64,000 nucleotides of DNA from Cercis canadensis. Lineage: Eukaryota > Streptophyta > Magnoliopsida > Fabales > Fabaceae. Below the pieces are notes generated by a model. The model saw nothing but the letters and a program-made list of their open reading frames with translations. It searched no databases and was not told where the DNA came from. The stretch spans positions 1-64,000 of the forward strand of contig QAOA01000371.1 in the NCBI GenBank assembly GCA_003255065.1, written 5' to 3'. A program made the translations under genes and the position numbers. Positions 21,943 to 32,200 of this stretch are shown one piece after another. How positions within the stretch are numbered: position 1 is the first letter of the stretch; each line of letters opens with the position of its first letter.

Positions 21943-23374
21943 TGGTATTTCTTCTAGTTTGGGTGGATATGGAGCCATGTAACATCCAAGTGTATCCCTC
22001 CAATTCGTGGCGGCGTCTTTGTTCAAACTATAATTGGAAATATAGATAACTTTCTTGCTAGGATCACGGGTGTAAAACTCTTTCCTCACCTCCACATCTT
22101 GTTCATGAAATCTGCAAGCTCCACCGATCATGTCATCCAAAACATGAGTTGGAATTCCATGGTTTATTACTTGAAAGAAGCCCCCATTTCCACATGCATT
22201 TCTAACTTTTCCCACAACTTCAGTTCTTTGAATAGGCTCACTAAGGATTCTGAACTTTGAGATAAATGATGGGGATACTGAACTTTGAGTCATTGGCTGT
22301 GGCTGATTTCTCATTTAGATTAAACTATCCACAGTGAAAAATACATGAAACTTTTGTGACACCAGCTTCTATGAGCCCTTTGACACCAGCCTTTGAATCA
22401 TCAAGGGCCTGTTTGCTTTAGGAAATGTTTTCATATTTTCATTTCCTATTTTCATTTTTTGAAATATGTTTTCATTTTCACATTTTCATTTTTAAAAAAC
22501 ATGTTTGGTGATATTTTTCTATTTCCATTCTCAACCCACATCTTGTAGAACGCTGAAATTGTGTGTTTTGGCTGTTACTGTAAAAAGTTGATGTGGGGCT
22601 TTTGGCGGTGGAGACATGGATTTCTTTCACCTCTTTTGCTTCAGTGCTGGTCATGAAAGATGGTATGCTGAAAACTTTTGAGTAAATATTGCTTCGTATC
22701 ATCACGGCAAGTGCTCCCTCCTAGCCCACTTTCTTTTTTGCTTACACAAGTTACTACTATGCTCCCACTTTTTTCTCATTCCTGACACCACCGTCCGACA
22801 CTCATCAAATGTGTAAGCTGCGCAGCATGATACAAGGCAAGAAGCTGCCACATCATTTTCTTCGAAAAAAATTGGGAGCTTTTTGCTTAAAAACGATTTA
22901 GAATTTTTAAAATTGAGGACTGATTACAATTTCAGAGAGCAAAATGACTGTGATTATAGGATGGAAATCAAATTAGGAGAGGTTTAGGGCACATGAATAT
23001 GACTGAGAATGAGAATCAGAAGCTGCAGATTTTAGAAGTTGGGATCAATGAGAAAGAGAGAGAGGTCTCGTTGAAGAAAAAAAAAAGTTAACAAAATTGC
23101 AAAATTGCCACTGGTTACAAATGAAAACACTGAAAACATCTTTTTTACGTTTTCAGTTTGTAGTGTATTTTAGGAAATGTTTTCAAGTGTTTTCAATGAA
23201 AATGTTTCTTATTTATTGAACCAAACACGTTTTTAGACATGATTTCTATTTTCACTGGAAATGAAAACAGAAAATGACTAAAGCAAACAAACAAGCTCCA
23301 AGTGTTTTAAGTTCACTTTTCCTGTCATAAGTGGAAATAGGTCTTGCCTTCAATTCACCTGTGCTTGTGGCCAT
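21943..23374 (-). pseudogene. Second ACC-oxidase-homolog dioxygenase, exon 1, copy B, split by a transposon
   Basis: The ATG at 23374 opens MATSTGELKARPISTYDRKS. After SELKT the exon is interrupted by an 894-bp element. On its far side it continues as AGVKGLIEAGVTKVSC and reaches the same stop after IFHCG seen in copy A. So the shared stop predates the duplication, while the transposon is later. Beyond it an open stretch reads [35 protein letters not shown] and NWRDTLGCYMAPYPPK. Copy B keeps the 20 and 24 bases that copy A lost. The 3' splice donor region is eroded into a CA/GT run. Confidence 0.85.
22405..23298. mobile_element. Non-autonomous TIR DNA transposon, 894 bp
   Basis: Left end GGGCCTGTTTGCTTTAG. 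The reverse complement of the right end starts GAGCTTGTTTG and also reaches GTTTGCTTTAG. Both ends have subterminal runs of 'ttttcatttt' type repeats in opposite orientation. It is flanked by the trinucleotide CAA on each side (22402-22404, 23299-23301). Copy A keeps the empty site (catcaaatgttttaag). There is no transposase ORF. The 3-bp duplication fits a PIF/Harbinger-like element, but the superfamily is not certain. Confidence 0.82.
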
Positions 23375-23929
23375 CTTATTTACAAACTAGCTTTGCTTTG
23401 CTATAAATTTTTCTAAAGAATGCTTTATTTATAGGCATGAAGGGTAGGGAATGAGAATCCTTTGTTTATAGTGTTCCATATGGTAACTGAACTTAGATGC
23501 AAAAGCACCCTTTTTTCTTTCCCAGTAATTTCTGCATATAGGACTATTGAAATAAAGTCCAACAAATGCACAGCATTTTGAACAAATAAATGAATAAATA
23601 AAAGTAAAAAAAAAAACTTTGATTTAGAAAGGGATGAAATTCTCTATCTTCTGCTACTTCTGCTCTCAGATGTTAAGGTGGTGAGTTGTATGACCAACAA
23701 TAAGCATTTACCAATCCTTTTCTAAGAGAGACAGAAGACAAATTAAATGCAATAATATTATGATTTTCCTCAGTTTTTTTGTTTTTTTTTTTTTTTGAAT
23801 GATGTCATGTGGCCATGATATTATTATTAATTTTAAAAAAAAAAAAAAACCTTCTAGGAGTAAGATTTGTTGGCATTAACGACTGTGTGGTTTAAATAGT
23901 CAATGTTATGATTTTCCTCAGTTTGTTTT

Positions 23930-24088
23930 TGTTTTGATCAATTGTTATTGCTGTTTGAAGTAAACGTGTTTTGGGTTATCAATTTCGGCGACAATGTTCA
24001 AACCTGTCTTGCTCTTGCTCTTGTTCTTGTCTCTCAAACTCAAATCCCACTCAGAAAGGCACAAACTTTGGGCTCAATTCAATTCCCA
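23930..24088 (+). pseudogene. Scrambled scrap of an RFL-type PPR gene
   Basis: The segment 23930-24003 matches part of PPR motif 2 of the intact genes (tttgatcaattgttattgc... to gacaatgttcaaac). It is followed directly by 24004-24088, which matches the 5' leader just before the PPR start (ctctcaaa, then atcccactcagaaaggcaca, then gggctcaattcaa). The order is reversed relative to the gene, where the leader precedes the motif by about 500 bases. This is a rearranged relic of the third PPR locus, whose other half survives in copy A. Confidence 0.75.
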
Positions 24089-24095
24089 CTCAGCC

Positions 24096-24508
24096 CCTAA
24101 TCTTCACACCAATCAAACTCGATGCATAAATTCAGTCCAACAACGAGTGAACCAACAAGTACAATTATGCAACGATACTCAACCCAACCAAAGTTTACAT
24201 TAGGTCCAATCATTATTTCTATGCATACATTTCAAGTCTTTAGTCATTCATTAGCATTAATTAGCTATTCCCTTATTAAATTGAATAAAACCATTATATA
24301 TNCCTAATCTTCACGCCAATCAAACTCGATGCATAAATTTAGTCCAACAACGAGTGAACCAACAAGTACAATTATGCAACGATACTCAACCCAACCAAAG
24401 TTTACATTCGGTCCAATCATTATTTTTATGCATACATTTCAAGTCTTTAGTCATTCATTAGCATTAATTAGCTATTCCCTTATTAAATTGAATAAAACCA
24501 TTATATAT
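24096..24508. repeat. Assembly-type duplication around N at 24302
   Basis: The segment 24096-24301 is repeated as 24303-24508 with a few substitutions, separated by a single N. Copy A has this sequence once (about 12,050-12,260). Probably two allelic contig ends placed side by side. Confidence 0.8.
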
Positions 24509-24530
24509 AGTAGCTTTCATATAGATTAAG

Positions 24531-24620
24531 TCACTAGATATGGTCTAGTGGTGAGGTTTGAATAGTATGCAGGGAGTTAGAGGTTCAAACCTCTTAGCCG
24601 TCATATAACAAACAAAAAAA
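24531..24620 (+). mobile_element. Very short tRNA-head SINE (90 bp)
   Basis: The sequence has a tRNA-like A box (tggtctagtggtgag) and B box (ggttcaaacct), then a short A-rich tail. It is flanked by perfect 12-bp direct repeats atatagattaag (24519-24530 and 24621-24632). Copy A has the empty site 'atatagattaagatcc' near 12,270. The tRNA-like part is not a functional tRNA (no paired acceptor stem seen). Confidence 0.82.
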
Positions 24621-24819
24621 ATATAGATTAAGAGCCTAATATATTAGAGTAGTTTGATACCTAATCATATATATTGTCTTTAGTAATCCCTAACGGGACA
24701 ACCTATTAATGGTTGAACACTAAGCATTCTCTTGTAAAGGTCCTCTGTTCCAATTCCGTTGGGATGGGGTGGAATGAAATTATGAGAAATGATAGATTAT
24801 CCCTGCTATGTAGCTTCTA

Positions 24820-25036
24820 ATGGGGAAAGTTTATTTTGTTGATAACAATCATGTTGATCACACTAACACTGGTGAATGCAACTGATGAAGCAGAACCAAA
24901 TCTCCAGTACATGAAAGTCTTGTTGCTGATGCCACATCCTCAGAACTCTGATCTGATCACTTCTCTCACTATCTCCTTTTTCGTTCAATGGTGGCAAGGA
25001 AGATTTCAATTCAGAAATGTAAGAGACAAGGCATGA
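24820..25036 (+). pseudogene. Copy B equivalent of the small signal-peptide-like ORF
   Basis: The ATG matches that at 12924 (atggggaaagttt), but a 4-base insertion soon after shifts the frame. The hydrophobic part (MLITLTLVNATDEAEPN) is then readable only from an internal ATG. The C-terminal part is in a different frame from copy A. This suggests the ORF is not under selection, at least here. Confidence 0.4.
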
Positions 25037-26189
25037 AGCTTATGCACAGCAACTCTGACAAAACCTTTCCTTTCCTATATTCATTACTATCCTTGCAATG
25101 AAGTATCATCGCATGAGATGAAAGGTTGCAAAAGAAATAATTACTTCAATTAATCATTTCGTTTGTTATACTTAGTTTAATTAAGTAGTATTCATTATGC
25201 TAAGATTTAGTGCAGGAGTCACATTATATAGTTTTGCATCAACTTATCTGAACAAAAAAAAAAATCTGAAAAAGCTCTTCATTAAATGAAAAATATAAGA
25301 ATTAATTGGTTTTTGCAAGGATCATGTTGATCACGTTGGTTTTTTTCTTAGTTGCATGACAACGTGAAAGTTTAAACTCTATTATCAAAACCCTTACTAA
25401 TAGACCACACCTAGTGGCTTATAATAATTTTAAGTTGATATTAATGTAGTAGATCGAGTTCTCACTCCCTCAAAGTTTTTATCCTCTTGACATGTGTGAA
25501 AGCTAAATCTTTGTCATGTTTGTAATAATTAATCTTTAGCATGGCAAATTTGAGTTTCTAGTTCTTCAACTCATATTAAAAATATTTTTTTTAAGTACTT
25601 TTAGCTATAACTTCATATTTAAATATAGAATCTATAAGTCTTGAAAATGATCTCAAGTTTATAATTCATATCACGGCAATTTGACCAGAATAGCACAGTT
25701 AGACAAAATAATTATATAAAATGGGTATTATTCAAAGAATTTATTTAGAAATGACAGTTTTGAATTGTTTAATATTTTTTCGATAAGTGAAGAGCACGTT
25801 TTACCTCTCTAAGGCAGGTTCAAATTGAACATGATTTACCTAATTTCCCTAAAAGATGATAAAATTCGTTTGGACTGGAAATTTCACAATTTAGGCTTAA
25901 TAATTATAGAGTCTTAAGAAAAATTCTGGAAAGTATACTCTTTATCGTTGAAATGCTATATATATATACAGCTTAAGGTTGTTGATGTTATCAATGATAG
26001 CCATAATTTACATGGATCCATCTTGTAATATTGCAAGCTAAGAGTACTACTATATTTCACAAATAAAGTTGACCATATTTATGGTCACATTCTAATCATT
26101 AAATTACTATTCTCTTTCAGGAGTGGCTTTAATTCATTTTAATGATAACAAATTTATTTGAAAACGTCATGGGAAGAAGAATTATCTTT
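25037..26189. other. Non-coding end of copy B
   Basis: Similar to 13,131-14,455 without the SINE. No gene recognised. Confidence 0.5.
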
Positions 26190-27385
26190 ATTTTTTTGTA
26201 ATAGGTTAAGAAGAATTTTTTTTTCGATTTTAGCAGTAAGGGTATCTTTAAGCCAATTTTCACGCACAAAGACAAACCTTCATCAAGTGATTTGAAGGTT
26301 AGGGTTTAGAATTATTTATTTTAGGTGTTAAACCCTAAACACTAAATCTTAACTCTAAACTCTAAATCCTAACCCTAAAACATAAATTGTACATTAAGTG
26401 AAATTTGATACTAAGTATTAAGTGATATAATAATATGCTTTATTGCTTTTAGTGTCGATTTGAGCAATTAATGGTGGTAAAAAAAAAATCGTAAATCACA
26501 TATGGAATGATATTCCTTAGAGACATTTGGATTAAATAGAACATGAAATTTAAAACTTTGGCTATCACTTGAATTTCATGTAAGCATTTAATTTGTCAAA
26601 TCACTTAACAAACACATATAACATGACCAAATTGATCCAATTTCAAAACTATAAATACTCATGATTTTATTTAAAATTAGGGGACCAACTTATTTTCCTA
26701 AACTATAGAGACAAAAATTACATTTAAGATCAACTATCGTATAATTTAAGAACCTAAATTTATATATATAAAACCAATTCACACCTCNATTTTTTTGTAA
26801 TAGGTTAAGAAGAATTTTTTTTTTTCAATTTTAACAATAAGGGTATCTTTGGGCCAGTTTTTACGCACAAAGACAAACCTTCATCAAGTGATTTGAAGGT
26901 TAGGGTTTAGAATTATTTATTTTAGGTGTTAAACCCTAAACACTAAATCTTAACTCTAAACTCCAAATCCTAACCCTAAAACATAAATTGTACATTAAGT
27001 GAAATTTGATACTAAGTATTAAGTGATATAATAATATCCTTTATTGCTTTTAGTGTCGATTTGAGCAATTAATGGTGGTAAAAAAAAAATCGTAAATCAC
27101 ATATGGAATGATCCTTAGAGACATTTGGATTAAATAGAACATGAAATTTAAAACTTTGGCTATCACTTGAATTTCATGTAAGCATTTAATTTGTCAAATC
27201 ACTTAACAAACACATATAACATGACCAAATTGATCCAATTTCAAAACTATAAATACTCATGATTTTATTTAAAATTAGGGGACCAACTTATTTTCCTAAA
27301 CTATAGAGACAAAAATTACATTTAAGATCAACTATCGTATAATTTAAGAACCTAAATTTATATATATAAAACCAATTCACACCTC
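26190..27385. repeat. 598-bp direct duplication around N at 26788, with telomere-motif clusters
   Basis: The segment 26190-26787 recurs at 26789-27385 with about a dozen differences, separated by one N. Each unit has a cluster of plant telomere-type motifs (aaaccctaaac, aaatcctaaccctaaaac) near 26,330 and 26,930. These are probably allelic copies set in tandem by the assembler. The unit itself is non-coding. Confidence 0.8.
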
Positions 27386-29240
27386 AACTTTGATTTCAAC
27401 TAATTAAGGGCCTAAACTTTTTATAATATTAATAAAAAATGATGACATGCCTTAAATAAATATACAGAAGCTATATATTTTTATTTTTGATAATTTAATA
27501 AAATTAACAAAAATCTCTTCTTTAAATTCTTCATCTCCATTGACATTCCCTCCTGGTTCCTCTGCTTTCCTTTCATCGTCAGCTTCTAATCTTTCTCAAA
27601 AATAGGTTAGAAAATAAAACTTTAAGTTCCACCAAGCTATAACATTTACCTCTTGGGTTCGAACTAATTGTTCTCTCAGCACCATCACTGTTCAAAATGA
27701 AAATAGCTTGGAACAAGCCCTTGTTCCCTGAATGATCTTAGAAGATATAACTGTTGTAAAATGGTAGAAAGACCAAATGATAGTAGCAAAGAAAGTGGAC
27801 CAATATAGAAAATGAGAAAGCTGAAAGTACAAAGAGGAGTGAAATTGTAATGTGGACGGGATCCAAGATTTTTATTAAAATACTTGCTAGCATAAAATAT
27901 AGAAAATGATAAAACCATATAATGGTTTGTTTTTGTTGTTGACTGAGTTAAGATGAGGTCGACAACCTGCAAAAAGAAAGAAGGACGGTCAGGGGAGAGG
28001 CTAGAGCCGAAATCAGAGCTCTAGTGTCACCTCCGACGTTCAAGTTAGCTAGGTTGAGAGAGAAAGTGAGAGGAAACATGAGATTTGCTGAGATAGAGAG
28101 TGTATATCTTAAGCAAGGGTATTTTGACCTTTTTACTGTAACAAAAAGTAATGAGTTTATTAGGTATTATCAGTTTTTATTTTTATTTTAACACAAATTA
28201 AGCGTAAAATCATTTGCAATCTAAACTTTTAATTGGTTAATTTTATAACTTTTAGGCTTTTAGCTATGCCAAGCAAAATAGGTAAACGAAACCAGAAAAA
28301 AAAAATCTGATTAATTTAGACACAAAATTGAAAAAGGAAAAATACTAGCACATTATCTTGCCGATCTTAGTTTCCAATATTTGATGTTAAATTTTAATAT
28401 TTTATACTAATCTAGTCAATTTAAAATAAGAATAATTAAATATGACTTTGAAAAATTTTAACTAAAACATTTTCATTAAGTTGAAGTTTTGAGTTTAATT
28501 TTATACTCCTCTAAAAACAAATAGCATAGCAATAAAAAAAAAAATAGCATAGTAGTGGTTTGAGGAGTTTGATTTAAATAATAAAAATATCAAAATACGT
28601 ACAAGTGAATGAACCTTCTAAAAGGGATTCAAAAGAAAAATAATTACTTGTTTGAAACATTTTTTTAGTGAGATCATACTTAAGCAAGCCATTAAGCCAC
28701 GTGGCATGGACGTTTAGTTAGTTGGTTGACGTGGACGGTGGACGCAGTGTAAGTAGCGCGCCAATGTCTCAGCCCCATGTCTTTTGAGCTGCAAACTTCC
28801 CTCTCATTTCGCCCCCTCTCTCTCTCTCATTGATCTGCAAATTTTCCCATGAGTTCTTCGCTTAATCTAAATTTTCTTGGAAAACTGAGAAACTTAATCC
28901 TAATTTCATAACCCCTTTTCCCCAATTTTAATGGAGAATTTCTCTTTTTGGTAGTGGAATATGAAAATTTTCTTTATGTGGGTTAATCGCTCATGTTTTG
29001 AATCGAGTAGATACCTAGTAGTGTTCATCTCTGAGCTTTGAAACTTCAGATCTCATCTGGGTAATTATTTCCTGGGGCAAATTCTCTTCTGGGTCATTGG
29101 GAATTTTGATGAGAGGCCAAAGCAGAAAGCATAAGCATCTATGAAGACTGGGGCACGGAATTCGTCGCCGCCGCACCACCTGATGCAGTTGTCGCTTGAG
29201 CTTCATCTTCGGCGGTTTCCTTACAGTTCTTTCAGATGGA
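27386..29240. other. Upstream region and 5' leader of the PRAF gene
   Basis: No gene seen. Frames here start with TTG or are AT-rich. The last 500 bases or so become less AT-rich, with a 'ctctctctctctc' leader-type run near 28,817, a G-box and GA/CT-rich stretches. This is consistent with the promoter and leader of the gene starting at 29241. Confidence 0.55.
28696..28705. promoter_or_regulatory. Perfect palindromic G-box gccacgtggc
   Basis: A 10-bp palindrome around CACGTG, about 540 bp upstream of the PRAF ATG. It is followed at 28726 by TTGACGTGG, which has a W-box core and an ACGTGG (ABRE-like) core. G-boxes are bound by bZIP and bHLH factors. Function here is inferred only from the motif and position. 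Confidence 0.45.
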
Positions 29241-32200
29241 ATGGCAGATCCTGCAGCTAGTTACGGGAATCCTGAGCGTGACATTGAGCAAGTTAGTTTC
29301 ACTACACTTTCCTTTCATTTACCCAAACTTTTCTTTCTCTAAAATTTGAGCTGAGTAAATTATACACATCTCCGTTGAGGTTTGATGAAATTATAGAAAC
29401 CTAACGTTCGTATAATTTAAGGGAGAAGCTTATGTTATCGTTAAAGCTGAATAGATGCGAATGACCTTTGGGTCTAATTGCGCTTCCTCTAGTCTAAGTA
29501 CCAGGGTGTTTGTCATCAGTGTTTGATGTTAGGCTTCTGTTCCCGCTATATACTCCAATGCCCTTTCTCAGGGCGCAATTAAAACAGAAAAAGAAAAAAA
29601 AAATAGATTGGAGGTATGTGTAACTTATAAAATAAGAAAAGGAATTTCTGTTACTGTAAAAAGTTGTATAATTTCTGAAACAAGAAGGGATGTTTATGTA
29701 ATTTCATCAAACCTCAAGGGATGCAATCTACTCCTACAATTTTCTATTTGGTAACTGGAAAATATGAGGATTTTGATTTTTTTTTTTTTAATATGTAATC
29801 AAGTAAATTTTTCTGAGAAAAGACTTAGCTTAACTGAACATGATAGTTTCCTTATTAGTTAAATTGAATATGTATTTTTGGGACTTTTTTTTTTTCATTT
29901 TGGTACATTGTTTATAATTAAATGTTATCTTGTGTATTCATACTTGTGGGTATTGGTGGTAAAAGCATTATGACTGAAGATAAGGAAAACCCAGCTGCAT
30001 AATTTTTAGATAAGTGGGAGAAAGAACAAGAAGAAATGGAGTGAGGAAACATGTTATTTAAAAGTATTACATGTATTGTACAATTTCATTGTCATGATAC
30101 TGTTGATTACTGTTGAGATGGGAAAAATATGTTAGTTGAGTAGTTGAATACTTGAGCGAGTAATGTTAAGCAAAGTGTTGGTATGAGAGAAAGAAAGCAA
30201 TGAAAGGGATATTGATACATATACGTACTAAGGTGTATATACAGGTAATAATATGAAACTTGGATGATTTCACTTGACTTGACATCAATAGCTGATATTC
30301 TTTGTTGGCTGCGGGGGTCAGAATGATCACCTGCTTAAGCTATTTTGTAGTCGCTACGCTAAAGAAGCAAAAAAGAGATGGGCAAAGAAAATTTCATTGA
30401 AAAGTGGGCACAGTATTTTTCCTTTCTTAATGGTTTTTGATTAGCAAAAATCAAATTACTCTATTTAATTGGGTGAATCATAAGAATACATTGCATAGCC
30501 ATCGAAAAGATGAGTGCAAAGTTCATTTGATTTTGTTGAAGTAATTTTTTCTTCCTTCTTTTAACAAGTTTGCATTTCTCCAATAGTCATTTGTTGTGAT
30601 TACATTCTATTGAAGATTATATTTCATAGATGCTTCTTCTGCTGAAATTCAATTCTGTTTCACCTCTTTTTGAAGGCACTCATAGCTTTAAAAAAAGGCA
30701 CTCAGTTACTTAAGTATAGTCGGAAAGGGAAGCCAAAATTTTGCCCATTCAGACTCTCGCCGGTGAGTTTTTACTGAAAAATTGTCGTACCAGCAACTGA
30801 CATGAATACTCCTATCTCTAGAATGGGTATTTATATATAATGAAATATCTCTGTATGAATGATTTGAAAATTTAGTGGCATTAACAGGATGAAACGACAC
30901 TGATCTGGATTTCTCATGGAGCAGAAAGGAACCTAAAATTGTCTTCTGTTTCACGTATTAACCCAGGACAAAGAACTGTGAGTTAAATACTTAGTCTTTT
31001 TTTCTAGTTTACATTTATGGTCCTGTTAAGACTTCCTTAATAACACTCCAGTTTTACATTTTAATTTTTCCCAATTAACAAGAAATAAATGCTTTTTTTT
31101 GCAGGCTGTCTTTAGAAGATATTTGCGCCCTGAGAAGGATTATCTGTCATTTTCACTTATTTATAATAACGATGAACGATCACTTGATCTGGTTAGAAGA
31201 CATAGAAACTCTAATTATGTATTTAAAATTGGCAAATTGATGAAAATTTTGAATCTATTGCTTTTCCTTTCCATATTTATAGATCTGCAAGGACAAATCG
31301 GAGACAGAGGTATGGTTTGCAACCCTTAAGGCATTAATTTCTACTGGGCAGCGCAATAGGCGTACTAGAAGTGACTTTTCTGATGTGAGTTTTACTGCAA
31401 ATGGTCATTTCTCAATCATCTTAGTTTACTCAGTTTTTAAGTTGTTCCTATCCTACGTGTTCTTTCCATTTTCCAGGCAGTAATTTCTCATTGTCTTTGC
31501 ATGAAAAGACTAAGTTACCATTAATACCAAGAGAACATTAAGCTACAGGAAAGGCAATGCTGGAGTTCATGTTCAAGCTCTTCTACTTATTACAGAAATA
31601 TATCTGAGGGACATGCAAATCCTGCAATGTATATAAATTTCCTACTGGGGATATTGGCTTTGATTTTCCTTTTCTTTTTCCCTTTGCAGATTTAGGATGT
31701 AGGCTTTTATATAGCCAGTTTTGATCAAATTTGAGCAAAGAATGTGGAACGCATAGGATATTATATTATATGATTGAGTGTTAACCCTTCTATTATTAAT
31801 TTAAATTTATTTTTATTTGATTTTTAAATAATAACTTATAATGCGAAATGCAAGCCTCCTCAGAGGTTCCTGTTTCTGTATATCTATGGAATGTGAGTCA
31901 CAAATCTTTGTCTCTTTAAATACTGATCATCCTTTGCAATTCAATATTTTGGTAACATGCTACAGGATGGTGGTGACTTCAGTGGACGTCCTTCTGGTGC
32001 AACACTAGAGTCTTTTTCTAGCATCAACTGTGGTAGGATCTCTGTTGATTCAGTTTCTCGCGAATCTCCATTCTTTTTGGCAAGCTCAGATGTGGGGTCA
32101 AATATGCAACTAAGGGGTAGTGCTGGAGATGGTTTCCGTGTTAGTGTGTCAAGTACTCCTAGCTGTTCAAGTGGAGGATCCGGACCAGATGACATAGAGT

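Larger units (their letters stand above)
16021..26145. repeat. Segmental duplication, copy B
   Basis: Colinear with 860-14455. It is shorter because it lacks the PPR half-gene block and most of 9.4-12 kb of copy A. It carries its own insertions: an 894-bp TIR element at 22405-23298 and a 90-bp SINE at 24531-24620. Its left edge falls about 10 bases inside dioxygenase exon 2. Confidence 0.85.

Noticed and set aside
24531-24605. A functional tRNA gene
   Set aside because: The acceptor stem does not pair, and flanking 12-bp repeats plus an A-rich tail show a retroposed insertion.
27685-27972. A 95-codon minus-strand frame with hydrophobic stretches
   Set aside because: It starts with TTG and there is no conserved feature; likely chance.
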